The notes beneath the pieces are model-generated. The model made no database searches and was not told where the DNA came from. It saw only the letters and a list, made by a program, of their open reading frames with translations. A DNA stretch of 64,000 bases, from the NCBI GenBank assembly GCA_037447655.1, contig JBBHKE010001178.1:186001-250000 (forward strand). Direction: 5' to 3'. Made by a program: the position numbers and the translations under genes. This document shows, piece after piece, positions 30,890-44,606 of this stretch. The stretch's first letter is position 1. Each line of letters opens with the position of its first letter. This DNA comes from Zygnema cylindricum. Taxonomy: Eukaryota; Streptophyta; Zygnematophyceae; Zygnematales; Zygnemataceae.

Positions 30890-32555
30890 GATTTTAGTTG
30901 CTACTGTTTTTGTTTTGGATAAGTGTCGATTTTGACAATAAATGACCTCGTCGCTGCCACCAATTTCGAAGAATTTTGAACTGTACATTGTACATATTAG
31001 TTGTAGGAGACGCATAGTATGGGGAAGGATGGTTTGTCTATGGCTTGTCCAAGTTTTAGTGTCTATTGGACTACCAGAAAGGAGTTGCGCTCACCACCAC
31101 AGAGAAAGCTGACAAGAAATGGAATCATTCACAGACGTCTTAAGGGTGTATGCAGCAGTATTCTAGTTTAGCAGTTTACGAAGGACTGATGCTAGTGTGG
31201 GGTTTACATCGCATGTACAGTTCTAGCTTCCCCTTTTTAGTCAGTCAAATAGTTTAGCAAGTTTGTGCATATTCACATAAACCCAGACCGACTTTGTGTC
31301 GTTTGTTGTTAATCCATGTTTTTTCACGATGATGTACATGGACCTCCCATATGCAATGCTGTTGGCATGAACTTTTGAACACTTGGCAATAGTTTGACAG
31401 CTCAGAATCTGAAGCTTTTCTGGTTTCAAGAACACATTGAATAACTGGGCTAAAGAAAGGCATCTTAATGAATGTTGTATATACTATTTGGGATGTGGTT
31501 CTAACTGTGCATATCAGTGAGCCCAGAATGGCATACGTGGATTCTGTTATCCAAACAGATCTTGTTTACAATTGGTACTATATTGGTTGCCATCTGACAC
31601 AATTGCGGGCTCTATGTACAAAACCGTCATTGGTAAGTCGTCCGTGATGCAGTCTGGTTCCATGTGCAATCTGCAAATTTGGTGGTAATTCACATGCATT
31701 GGAACCCTGAAATTGTTACTGGCAGTTGCACCAGTTAAGTATACATTGGATCGTTATTAGAGTATAAGTTTTTTTAGCGTATAGGAATACTTACCGTTAT
31801 TAACGCTAATTGGGAATTTGGAAATTTTCAAAGAAATCGTTTACTCTAATTAGAAATTAGGGTTTTTTTAAATAGTGTGGATAATTCTATTTGAGAATTT
31901 GAAAAAAAAAAAAAGGTACCCGAATTAGCGTTCAATATGCTAATAACGATTCGCGGTGTAGCACTGATGTGCTGTGCTTGCTTGTTAAAAGTATCAACTC
32001 GCATTTTCTTTGTATCATCAGTATCACACTTTAGCGCCCAAAAGATACAGACACATCTTAATAATGCAAGCAGACTTGGTACAATGTACCTGAGAAGAAA
32101 ATAAGCAGTTTCAGAAAGACAATGTTGAGGTAGTTTGGAGAAGCAAAATATTATTTTTAAAGTGGTCACTACAACTCAGGGAGCCATTTTTTGGCAATAT
32201 AGAACAGTTACTGAAAATGACATCCTCCCAGGTGCATTATTGATGTCGAAATCCCATCTGTTCGCGTAGAACCCACAGCCTAGATCCTACCAAATGTTCA
32301 TGCAACCTTCACATTTTATAATCTCAACCAGCCATCTTCGTCTCAACATCTACACAGTAACTTATATACAATTGTGTCTGTCTTTCAGACAAGAAACCTA
32401 CCACAATTTCCTTACTAAAAAGGGTTACTACAAGCAACAAAGAATCCTGACCCTACAGGAGATAAAAAATAACATGCTGTTGCGCGATCGTGATTTCTCC
32501 AGCTCTGATTGGACCTCCGAAGTGTGCTTAAATACACCCATGAGAATCGTTGACT
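30890..32555. other. Intergenic DNA between convergent genes
   Basis: AATAAA at about 30939-30944 is a candidate poly(A) signal for the upstream gene. The segment 31840-31965 resembles 7080-7190 (shared parts include TATTTGAGAAT, a long A run, ATTAGCGT, GCTAATA and CGATTCGCGGT versus CGATTGGCGGT), so it is probably part of a dispersed repeat. No gene is recognised. Confidence 0.45.
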
Positions 32556-34528
32556 TTAGGAATCCAGTTTATTTTCGGCAATCAGCATGTCGCAATCGAC
32601 ATCAAGCAGAGAGGTGAGATCATCCAAATTGAGTCCTGGGATGTCCGGGAAGGCCAGTGTCTGGCGTGGAGGTGATAGCACTGCACAAAACCAACAACGT
32701 ACAATGTCTTAGTTTAAAGCAGAAAACAAATTTAAATTCACATTTTTGGCTGAATATAGATTCACAGTGAGTCAAAGAGTAGTGACTAAGTCTAAAAGCA
32801 AAAAGTGATATTCAAATTCATTTTTCTGCTGGATTTATCTGTGCATATCAAGTCAAAACGTAACTACTTAATTTATCTGCAAAGAGTTTGGGCAACCTTG
32901 GAGGCGGCTGGGGATCGGTGCCAGGTTTAATAGGTCTGATTCCGACATTGATATCTGTAACCAAAGAAAAAACAAAGATTTTATCAAAATTTAATCGACG
33001 CATATTGAGAAGGCTACATTGGAAGCTAATAACAAGTCGGGAAAAGAAGCAATATCTGGAGCTGAGTCCCAGGATACATTCAAGGCCAAGAAAATATAGA
33101 AAATATGTTATGCGAATTGCAGCTTTATTCTACACTTTTTGTATTCCACAATTTTTGCAGCTGCCATATTGCTCATTGGAGCTCAAGCTGAAATGGCTGA
33201 TCGGATAGCATGCGACAGAGTCCAAATTAGGGGGTTGCAATGGGGTTACTGACCTTGCTTCTGGGAGTCAGAATTGAAGGGAAATCCATTCTGAAATTAA
33301 GATTTCCAGCTGTCATGCTCTTCACCTCTGCGCATGTGAAAGATGTTAGAAATTGGAAAAGAACATCACTTTCCTATGCTTGCTTTCCAGGTGATAAATG
33401 ATTCAGTCAATAATACGGACGTAGCAGTTAACTGCTCGCCCATTCATGACAAAAAAGGAGACATCTGACAATCTTCTTATGATAAATGTTTGAATCATGT
33501 ATGCGTTTGGATGTCACCTGCTTCAAATTGAGCTGCTTTTAAAGCTTCTTCATCGGCGCCAGAAAAATAAACTTTTTCAATACCATCTGCAGCATATGCC
33601 TCAGCCAGTTCTCGAATCTTTGTCATCCGAAACAAAGCATCTTGAACGTGAATGTCGTCCTTCAATGAATGACTGGTATTCTTTGTGACTTTCCTTTTCG
33701 TGATTTGACCAGCGATGTCCTTCTTGACCGGAACTGCAGTGACAGTTTTTTCTTTGTTTGCTGAAACGTTATCAATGTTCCCTAAAACTTTTCTCGGGTG
33801 AGGGACTCCTTGCTTAGAGGCGTCTTTCTGAGAGGAAAACGGACTGTCTGATTGCACACGATTTGTTATATTTGAAAGACCCCTACGGGCTCCGTTCTCA
33901 GGAATTCCTTTAAGCCCAAATCCTTTAGAAAGAGTTGGATTGCCTGCAAAAACAAAGCCAAAGTAGTTGTTACAGAGTGATGCTCACCTATCTTCTTTTT
34001 CTGTAAATATAGCCGCCCAAGCTACTGCTTTGACAATCTTATCACCATTGTTTCGATAACGTAAGAAGAATTATACTATAAATCTCCAAATTTGCAAAAC
34101 AGGGGATCCAGATAAGTTTTTAAGTGTATTGACCTTGAGAATGTGCGTTACTGTTTTCATCGCTCGGGAAACTTTTCAGTCTGGGAGTCTGGAAAGCGTC
34201 CTTCTGAGAGGACAACGGACTGTCTGATTGCACACGATTTGTTATATTTGAAAATGTCCTACGGGCTCCGTTCTCAGAGGTTCCTTTAAGCCCAAATCCT
34301 TTAGACAGAGTAGATTTCCCTGCAAAAACACAAGCAAAAGTAACGGTTACAAAGCAATGCTCACCTTAGCTGTTTTCATGTAAATTCAAGTCAGCCAAGC
34401 TACCGCCTTAGACAGTCTGGATCACCCTGAGTTCGTTCCAGGATTTTTTAAATGTACTGACCTTGAGAATACGCATTACTGTTTTCATCGCTGTGGAAAT
34501 TTATCAGCCTGGGAGTCTGGAAAGCCAT
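32556..34528 (-). CDS. Securin-like anaphase inhibitor, PATRONUS/RSS1 type, with duplicated degron unit
   Basis: Exons in transcription order: 34528-34462, 34319-34134, 33943-33518, 33327-33254, 32954-32897 and 32680-32556; phases match at every junction (311 residues). The protein is polar and mostly disordered. It carries, twice, a unit made of FQTPRL, then SDENSNA (DEN-box), then KGFGLKG, then ENGARRxxSNITNR. In the second unit RRGLSNITN is a full RxxLxxxxN destruction box; in the first the Leu is Phe (RRTFSNITN). A third box, RKVLGNIDN, follows in exon 3. Arabidopsis PATRONUS and rice RSS1 have the same order, a DEN-box followed by a GARKxL-type D-box; they inhibit separase until APC/C destroys them. 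The C-terminus holds SPPR and an acidic/hydrophobic segment (LNLDDLTSLLDVDCD) of the kind expected to contact separase. Assignment rests on motif order and not on full-length similarity. An unrelated APC/C substrate is the alternative. Confidence 0.72.
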
Positions 34529-35600
34529 CAAGGATCATAGAATGAAAAGCCTGCAAAGAGTAAGCATGTCATTTGGAAAGTTAAAAAACACCTATTTAGT
34601 TTATGGTAAAGCATCAAACGCTCAAGCCATAATTAAAACAAGCAATATTTTGAAACATTAAAATGGAAGTTGTAATCTATATTAGTAGGAGCAGACGTCA
34701 TCAAGAGCATAGCCATGAGTGAATAACCTATCAAGATTCCTGCGCCACTTTTCAGCTCAATTAAGGCGTTTAAACATAGCGCTCCATATCAGCAGGATAA
34801 TGATTGCACGCGACTGTAAGATGAGCAGTATTTTCTGAAATTTTGCAAAACAATTAGCATACATGCGACCAAAAAAAAATCACGCTACCTCTAGCAATAG
34901 TAATACATGCTAAAATACCCAAAAAGTACAGCTGGATCACCTTTTTGGCTTCTTAAGAGGTCAATAAGGAGTCTAATAAATGAAAATTACAGTAATCGAA
35001 AGTTTTTCCAGTCGGGTTTCCAATACAGAGTTTATGTATTGAGTTCAATATCAAAGTTTCAACAGCGAGAGAAAGAAGAATGGAGCAAGCAAAAGCGAGA
35101 GGCAGGGAAATCCAGCTCTGATTAAAAGAAAAAAATGAGGCTGGCGGTTTTCAAATGATCGTTGAGAGGAATCCGCCGGAAAAGTCGGAGACAAAGCACC
35201 TTTGTTTCGTGTTGTTTGTTAAATTGACACAGTTTGCACTAAGTGCTGTGTCGTGTTCCGCACCTGCCATAGAAAAAATCCGTGTTCACAAAATTTGCAG
35301 CCGTGGAGGATCTAACGATTTTTTGCTGCAACGGTAAAATGATTGGAGTCGTGGATAATCAATCTAACGGTTACTGGGCGTTCTTGACGTATCGACAACT
35401 TTTTGGCCTGTGCGCATGTCATTTAATACAGGGTATGTTTCGAGCATGCTACACTCGGGCTGCGAGACGGCTCCTCGAATATTCGAAATTCGCCGCAAGT
35501 CCCACACAAGTTAACCTACAGGGCTACAGGGTATCGAGTAATCAGTTAAAAATAAATTAACGGTTCTTCTATTGTGTTCAAATGCTGTCCTGAAACGTTT
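34529..35600. other. Upstream region of the securin-like gene
   Basis: A CTTTGCAG acceptor (ending at 34551 in minus-strand sense) precedes the start codon, suggesting a 5'-UTR intron. A short out-of-frame ATG begins 12 bp before the start and overlaps it. Beyond that I see no gene. Confidence 0.45.
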
Positions 35601-38600
35601 CTTTTACCCTAGGGTTTGTGGTTGACTTTTAAGATATGCTGCCCGACTAACTAAAAGCTTATTTTCATTCTTACGTCTACAAGTGGTATGTAAAACATAA
35701 ACCGTTAAATTGTATGTCAAGTACTATATCTGTACATGGCCCGTCGTTTAATTACCCTTATGGAAATATTAATTCATAATACTCATTTAGGGCAGTGAAA
35801 CGTGGCCGATTGTAAACCACTCCCTTAAGTAATGTTGGCGACACTATTTTACGAGTTTTGGGCCAAAAAACGTCGTGATAGAATTATAATTATCAACTCT
35901 AAAAAATATGGGCAGTGTACTTGTGTACAGTACAATTCTTATCGATATTACTTTTAAATAACAAATTTAGAGAGTTGAGTTACACAACTACAGTAGCAAA
36001 CAAGTCGTATTAACAATAATTAGGATAGTGTAATTCAACAATTTGATTCTTTGGAGCAAATTAGTACTGTTTATTATTTACGAATTAGTTCAATTGCATT
36101 ATCAAATGGTACAATAACCATCATTTAAATTTGTTGTAACGCAATATCGAGTCTTTATATGTAAACAACTTGTATATTTTACTTCGTCTAAGCTAAACGA
36201 TAGCGCTCGAGACGACAATGGTGCATTCATAATGTTTAGTCTAATACTACATGAAAACCATACATTCACAATATTTATTCCAATCATATGGAATAACAAT
36301 ACGGGTTATTGTGTTTTGATATAAAATTGTATTTTGCAAAAAACCCCTTAGTTGTTAAGGGCTACAAGTAATGTTTTACGCACATATGATACATTGACAT
36401 AATAATTATCTCCGCCTTTTTATATAATAAAAACTCTTTATTGTATGCATTTGTATAAAGTGGTTACGCATTGTGTAAAACACAGGTAGTTTATCGTGCA
36501 TCGACAAGGGTAAGCCGTAGCATTTGGATCACGAATGATTACGTTTTCAAGGGATCGCTATCAAACATACTTATTATTGTTGGTGGGATGGCTTTCTACT
36601 ACGCCACGCAATAGTATGAGTAGTTATTAAGTGCAAAAAATCATTAATTCATTTGTAATAGTTTGTGTTTTCATATTGTACAATAATAGATGTAACCATC
36701 AAAAAATGTAATGTTGTTACTTGTATTATTTTAAATGTACATGGGTGGTAAAAAATAGTACATCGAAAAAAAAACCACAAGTTTAATGTTTTTTGTCCAC
36801 GATGAATAGTGATGTTTTTAACAATTTTGGATATTTTTGCAAAAAATATTGGAAAAAATATATGTACTTGGTATGGTAGCCAAATATATATGGTATACCA
36901 ACAGTACGTTACCGTAGTAGTAGTAGAAAATACTTGGCAAATGACATTTAAGCATAAAAAAACCATATAATTAATGCGTCTTACAAAGAGTCAACAACGG
37001 CGGTTTATACCTACATGGGTGGTTATCGTGACAGTTGGTTATCGTGACGATTTATAGGAACTGCTTTATCCGTTCTTATAACCCGATAACCTATTCTAAA
37101 GCTTTAAAAACCATCGTTTAAGGGTTAACAATGGCGTTTGTGACGTATATAGGTGGTTATTGTAAAATTTTATATACAAGATAAATTACATTAGTTAATG
37201 AAGCTATATGCAAAAGCAAAGCCCAATAAACTATATTTAATGCAAATTAAATACAAGTTTGAACGCAACTTGTCAATGGTCGATTAAGGAGTTTGAGATT
37301 ATATTATTTTTTCGCAACAATCATAGCAGTATGCAATACATTTGTAAAAGCAATTATATCGGACGATTATGTTGTTGTTATAATTCGAAAAACCATACTT
37401 AAGGTTAAAATATGGTGTTTTTTTGTCGAGAGTCAGTATGGACATTTTTAAATGTTGTGGAAGTTTTTTTTATACATTTACAAAATTTTGGAGAGTTTTA
37501 ATAAATGTTTTTTCCTAAGTTTTTAGAAATGTTTTTTCCTTAGTGTTGAAAAAAATTATTGTTAGGTTTAATTATTTACCCCAAAAAGTTATAAATTGTT
37601 AACGTAAGTTTTGCATGTATTTTTTTTTATTATTATTATGACCACCTAAAAAAACTATTATTTGTTTTATTTTTCACATTCTACTTTTTTTTTATGTTAA
37701 ATGGTTTTGTAGATTGATTTGTACACTTGAATTTGTAAAATTTAAAGTAAAAAAATGAACTTAAAATTGATAAAAAAACTGACAATAAGTTTCTATGTAG
37801 CTAAAATCAACAAATAAATTATTTTAATAGCTTATAAACAAATTGGATCTTATATAATTCACCGTTATTTTGGAATGCAAACTTAAAGCTCGTATAAAAC
37901 ATTAGAGGTCAATTTTAAAAATCCTCATATAAAAGTATTATTGAACTTATATGTGTATTATCTTATATGCATCGAGATTATCTGTTTGAGATCCTATATG
38001 CACCCAAACGATAACCTCACATGCTATATTTTTTATCATTATTACACTCATTAAATTACACATGAATAACAAATGGTAAATGAAAACGTCTATACAACAC
38101 TAGACCGTATCAATATTATCATTACAAATTTTTACACATTGACAATAGTATTTATGTGTGCACACTTTTGTAACCATTATTTTGACCGTCGAAACAAAAG
38201 TAAGGCACAAAAAATAATAATTTGATATTTCCCTCTATAAATTATAACAAAAAAAAATGAGAAAAAAAAAGTGAAAGAGAAAGAGAAAAAAAAATGTTTT
38301 ATAAAGATAAATTTGTTGTCAAACGGTTTATCTTCTGCCAATATTTTTTTGTTACGTTTTTTTCTTTTGTTGAGACAACAGACAACGAGAGACAATACAA
38401 TATCATAAAACATGGCATTTTATTTTTCGGATAAGATTGCAACTTTATACAACGATAATTCAGTTTTTTTGTTTTACATCACATTAAATTACAACACATA
38501 TTTTCAAAAAAATATACATAATTTAGTCTAGAGCTAGTCTATTTTTTCCACGTCACATTCTCTTGCAACAAATACTTGCCCAATTAAACTAAAATTGATG

Positions 38601-38875
38601 TTTTTATCTTGCAACTACTTACGTTGTCTAAACAAATATCAATTTAGATTAAACGACCAAATTTGTTAACAACAATTATATTTTTATTTTAACCATCACA
38701 TACTAATTGAGTGACATTAATTTTGTGTTGGTTTGTCACCATATCATGTTCATGTTTTTTCAATTTTCATGCCGTGTTATTTAACGATGCAAATTTGTAT
38801 AAGTTTGTTTTATTTGTAAACCTTTTCGTAGTTTTAAGACATAAATTAAATGATATTTTCGTAAATATGAAATAA

Positions 38876-38878
<3 letters not shown>

Positions 38879-38950
<72 letters not shown>
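38879..38950. repeat. (TA)n microsatellite, 36 units
   Basis: An uninterrupted TA dinucleotide array of 72 bp. It can extrude as a cruciform. Confidence 0.95.
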
Positions 38951-38955
<5 letters not shown>

Positions 38956-41427
38956 AGAGAGAAACGAAAAAGAAATAAAATAAAAATAAAAGCAAGTGAA
39001 AAGATGACATCAATAAACTATGTTTTTTTTTTTTATAATAAGAGGCAAAAACATCAGTTAAACATTTTCTAATGAAAAATAAATAAATAAATAAATAAAA
39101 AAGAAAATAAAATGAAAAAAATAAAAGATGAAACAAAAAAATAATTTTTTAGTTTATTTTTTAAATGTTACAAACGTGACAACTTTTTGAAATCCATTCT
39201 AAAAACGTATGCAAAGAGTAAAAAATAAAAAATGAAAAGTTTTAAAATTGATGCATCAATAAAAAAATGTTGTAAATTAAGTTTTCTGTCACTCTTTTAC
39301 ACGGATGTAAAAGATTTTGGTTTTTTTTATTATTTTTTAATTATTGTTTTTTTTATTTTTTTAATATGACATCATCTAAATAAGGTTCATTTTTTTTAAC
39401 ATGATTTGTTTTTTTTAACTTAATTTTTTTTATCTTTTTTTTTGTTTTTTTTTTATTTTGTAATCTATATTTTTTTATTGGGTAAGTGAATCATTTTTAT
39501 TTTGTTTTCACTTTAAATTTAATTTGTTCATACTTTGTTATTTAATTCTTACATTTCTCTTTGTTCTCACTTTAAATTTTCTATCATAAAATTTTATTCT
39601 ATCAGTTTTCACTCAAATTTAAACTCATTCTTAAATGTTTTGTGTTGAACGAAAGAATGGTTTAAAAAATCATTTGTACTCAAATTTACTCCATTCTTGG
39701 CCTAAACATGTGTTTATTTTTTATTTTTTATTTTTTTTGGGTTTGTCTATTATTAACGGGCTTGTTTAAGGTTTATTATATTGCTATAGCGTTTGAAGAT
39801 AGTATTTAGGCTTTCCATTTATTTTTTTAGGTATTTTACATGAAAGGTTCAAAAAGAACCCACAGCTCGAGGAGGCAGCAAGAAAGAGAGAGGCGCAAAC
39901 ACTAGCAAGAGGTAAGAGACTCTAACCCTAAGAAGCTCACAACCATAGATATTTCGTGCGCAGCCATAGATGTCCCGTGCACATGTTACGCACGCTATAA
40001 CTTGATGAATAGTATTTATATTACGCACTAGTCGATGTTGAAAAAGTAATAAAATACGTGGTGTAGTTTATAAATGTGCATTATTTGTACAGTTTTCTGT
40101 AAGTATCTATATTACCCATAAGTGTCTATATTACTCATATACAATAAAAAACCTTAAAAATCCTCAAAACCCTAAAACCATCTGAAGCTCTCTTTCAAAC
40201 TAAACCATCACCACTCGCTCCTCCTCTTGCCTCTCTTGTCCCTCCTCTTGTCCTTCCTTTGTCCCTCCTTCGTTGTACATTTTGACAATGATGATGGGAT
40301 TGTATATGCTTTCTAACACTTATCGAATTTGTCAGATGGTTGGACTAGTTCAGCCAATCAGTGACAACGTGCAATACCAATAAAAAAAAACAGTAAAAAA
40401 TAAAACGTTACACCTCTTCTCTCTCTCCCGCAAGGTTATGTCCGCGTTTTCTTAAGGTTTTTCTATTGTACATTTTTATTTTGTCATTTTTTCTGTATTA
40501 TTAAAGTTTTAAAGATCCAATTTTTGTACTAATACACTTATTTTTATTCTCACTTTAAATTTCATTTGCTTATACTTTGTTTTTTTGATTTTATTTTTCT
40601 CACTTTAAATTTTCTATCGTACATTTTTATTTTGTCAGTTTTTTTCATTTAAGTTTAAATTCATTCTCAATTATTTTTTGTATACTGTAATTTATTATTT
40701 GTTTTATATGTTTTTTTTATTAATTGATATTTTTTTAAATAAATATTTTTAAATTTCTAAATATTTACAATTTTAAAATAAATATGTATAAACTAAAACT
40801 AAAGTAAACATGGGAGTTTAATGAAGAATTTTTTTATTTTACATAAAAAATATATATATATCATAACGGACCGCAAATTTTGATACAAAGGAACTGTAAA
40901 TTTTAATACAAATAACATTAAAAAAAAGAAGTTTTCAAGAACTTCGCTGAAAATTTTGAAAAAAAGAAGTTTAATAAACGTTGCAAAACTTCGGTGAAAA
41001 TTAAAAAAAAAAAAGGTTCAACGAACGTTGCAAAATTTTTGTTCGAACAGATTAATAAACTTACACCACTAATTTACATTAACACAATTTAAAAAAAAAA
41101 TGAAAATATAAATAAATATTTGTATTTATCATTGTAAAATAATCTATGGATTTACATTAATAGAACAAAAATATATAGACATGTATTTCTATTTATTATT
41201 GTCAAATAATGTTGAGAACAAAATGTCATTATCATTATTCTATAATGTTACGAAATAAAAATAGCTTTTTATTATCGTAGCGGAAACATGTAACAACAAC
41301 ACAGATTTCACAAGTAGATCAGTTTATAATAGATCTAACTTCACAAAACCTTATTTTGAAAATTAAAAAAAAAAAGCTACACAAAAATTTGAAAAAAAAA
41401 ACGGCGGAGGTTGAAAATGTTTAAAAA

Positions 41428-41642
41428 AAAATTGAAAAATCAGAGAAATGGGGATTAAAGTTGCATGAAGAACGAAAGGATAAAACCCGTAAAATAGAAA
41501 ATATTGTTCGTAAATTAGTAAGTAGAAAGCTTTCAACAGCAGAAAATGAGCTAGAAAGAACGAGGGCGAAACTGAAAAAAACCCAAAATGACTTTAAAGC
41601 ACGTAAAAAGAAGTATTCGGTCAATAGAAAAAAACAGATGAA
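41428..41642 (+). other. Coiled-coil-like open segment inside the AT desert
   Basis: About 70 codons read as a lysine/glutamate-rich amphipathic helix (for example ERKDKTRKIENIVRKL and AENELERTRAKLKKTQ) before the frame becomes low-complexity. The surrounding DNA is A-rich, which favours K/N/E codons, so this may be chance. There is no clear start, splice acceptor or partner exon. It could equally be a fossil exon from a captured gene. Confidence 0.2.
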
Positions 41643-42706
41643 TTCATTTTTTATTTATTTATTGTTTGTTTGTATAAATTATGAATTTTTTGTAGTTTAT
41701 TTAGTGGTTAGAAAAATTCCTTTTGTTAATATTATATTGATAAATGATTTATTTTTCAATTTATAAGTGTTAGAGTAGATGACCCGAACACCGTAAATAT
41801 TACTTTTTTTTTTTTTTTTTTTTGTTTTTTTTTGTATGAGATGTTTAAAAATGTTCAAACTCAGTTGGTTTGGCTATAAATTATAGAATATTAAAGAAGA
41901 TTAAAGAAAAAAATGCTTGTTTGAAAAAAAAACTAATTCGTGTTTCATTAGTTTTAATTTTATTAATCAACCAGTTGAATTTGTAAGTCTATCTTTAAAT
42001 AAAATGAAATTGAAATATTATTTGTTTTTATAGCAATGAATATAAAATTATAATAATAAAAACAAAACAAAAAAAAATATATTGTTATTTTTTTTTTTTT
42101 TACTATATTAATTTAATTTTTTTAAAAAAAAAAAAAAAAAAAAAAATACTTTCAAATAGAAAAAAAAATAATGATTTTTTTTAATTATTTCATTTCAAGA
42201 TTGTTTTAATATTTTGTATTTTATTTATTTTATTTTTTTTATATATTTTTTTACTTTGAAAAAATCATTTTGTTTTAGTTTTCATTTATTTTTCAATTTT
42301 AAAATTAAGTAATCATTTTTTTTTGTCACATTTTTATTTTCTATTAAAAATTTATTTAATTTATTTTGTTTTATTTTAACTTTTTAATACCAATCTCTAA
42401 TATTTTGTGTTCTTTAGTTAAATAATCATTTTTTTTTATTCTTTATCATAAATTTTATTAAATTTGTTAAATTTATTAATTTCAATAATTATTTTTATTT
42501 ATCATTTATTTTAATTGTTATTAAAGATCATATATATTATTATTATTATTATTTAAATATAAATATAATTTTTATAAATTACATGCACTTATATATAAAT
42601 TTTATTAAAATTTATGTAAAAACATTTCATACATAAAAAATAAGCAAAAATAAAGCTAAACATAAGTAAAAAAAAAAGATAAAAAAAATATGAAAATGTA
42701 ATTAAA

Positions 42707-42868
<162 letters not shown>

Positions 42869-43741
42869 AAATGAAATATTAAATATTCATAATATAACAA
42901 AACAATTAAAATGAAAACTAGTTTATAAAATTTTATTTTCAAAATTATTTCAACACTTACAATAATATTTTGAACAATTTACATTTAAAATTATTTCGGA
43001 TTATATATTGATTCAAATTTAATAAATTTTGTCCGATTTTATAATTTTATTTATTTATTTTTATTATTTTATATTTTTTTTATTGAAAAAAACAGTCATA
43101 CATTTTAAAACAAACATAAAAAAAAGAAAAATATATGTATTATAATTTTTAGATAAAATATAAATTTTCGAATATTACACAACAAAAAAATAAAAAACAA
43201 AAATATAAAATTTATATTCAATAAACTTAATATCAAATTTGAAAAAAATAAATAAAAAATAGGGGAGGCGTTGTGGTATTTTAGGCTACAATAATAGAAG
43301 AAGTTATGTTACGAGAATAAAAAGAGAAAAATTAAAAGAGGTGGGTTAAAGAAGTAGAAAAAAAAGTTTTTTTAAATTATTTTTATTTAATAGTGAAGAG
43401 AGTAAAAATTTAGTTTATGAGGGTTTTTTTTCATTCTTTTGTAGTTTTTTTTCTATTAAATTTGTACTATATTTTAAAAGGATTTTAATCTGTAGGTAGA
43501 GTAAGGATGAAGAGATACACAAGGAGAAGTACAGAGTAAATTTGAACGAAAAGTTATTTTTAGAGAGTTTTTTAATATAATTTTCAATAAAGCGGGTTTT
43601 TTTATATAATTTTCAATAAAGCCAATTTGATATAGTTTTTCATAGAGCGATGTCACTATCTTTTTGTTTTTTTTTGTTTTGTTTTTTTTTTTTTTTTTAT
43701 TCACTGTTTCTTTTTAAACGTTTTTTTTTTTTTTTATTTTT

Positions 43742-44250
43742 GTAACTTACTATGCTACAATTTTACGGTTGAAACTTACAATGTTTCAACTTCACGATTC
43801 GAATGTTCGTATGTTACAACTTTACGGTTTAAACTCGAATGTTTGTAACTAAAAGAGTTTTGTTTGTAATTTAATATGACAATTTTATGGTTTAAATTAC
43901 AATGTTGCAATTTCACCGATCGAATGTTCGTAACTTAAAACTTACAATGTTGCAATTTTATGATTCGAATGTTCGTGTCTTATAGAGACAGTTAGTAAAA
44001 AGTTCGAACGTTGTTTGAATGTTAGTGTTATAAATTGTAACTTATAATGTTGCAACTTCACGGTTTGAATTGTATTGCAAGTTGCAACTTATAATGTTGC
44101 AACTCCACGGTTCAAATGTTCGTAATTTATAGGGTTTTAATGTGTTGCAACTAAAAATATTACAGTTTGCAAAAGCTCTAGAAGAAAGCAAAGTGTTCGA
44201 ACGTTAGTAACTTTTAGATCTTAGCTTTGGTAAGTTTTGGTTTGTTGCAA
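43742..44250. repeat. Degenerate ~45-bp tandem repeats with GTTGCAAC palindromes
   Basis: Recurring modules are ACTTAYAATGTTGCAACTT, CACGGTT and TCGAATGTTCGTAACTTA, repeated roughly eight to ten times with decay and indels. Each well-preserved unit holds the self-complementary GTTGCAAC. This is an old satellite-like array. Confidence 0.65.
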
Positions 44251-44395
44251 TTTACAGTCTTAAAAGTTGTAAGAGTTATAGAATAAAACAAAGTGAAGAA
44301 AAGCAACAACTTTTCCAATTTAAATTTTAAGAGAAAACAAAGTGAAGAGAAAAGAGTTTTTTGATATAATTTTTTTTTTATTTATTTTGTTATGA

Positions 44396-44432
<37 letters not shown>

Positions 44433-44521
44433 TTTTATATACATTTTTCTTTTTTTTTGCATAAAATGTAACTTTATATTGTTTTATTTTTACATATTTT
44501 ACATTGGGTTTGTTATCATTG

Positions 44522-44523
<2 letters not shown>

Positions 44524-44602
<79 letters not shown>
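44524..44602. repeat. (TA)n microsatellite
   Basis: A 79-bp uninterrupted TA array. A second, shorter TA array lies just upstream at about 44401-44428. Confidence 0.9.

Positions 44603-44606
<4 letters not shown>

Noticed and set aside
38846-39136. Frames containing long Tyr-Ile runs, here and at 42589, 44392 and 46388
   Set aside because: They are translations of (TA)n arrays.
39910-39925. CTCTAACCCTAAG as an interstitial telomeric repeat
   Set aside because: There is only a single telomere-like unit with no tandem copies.
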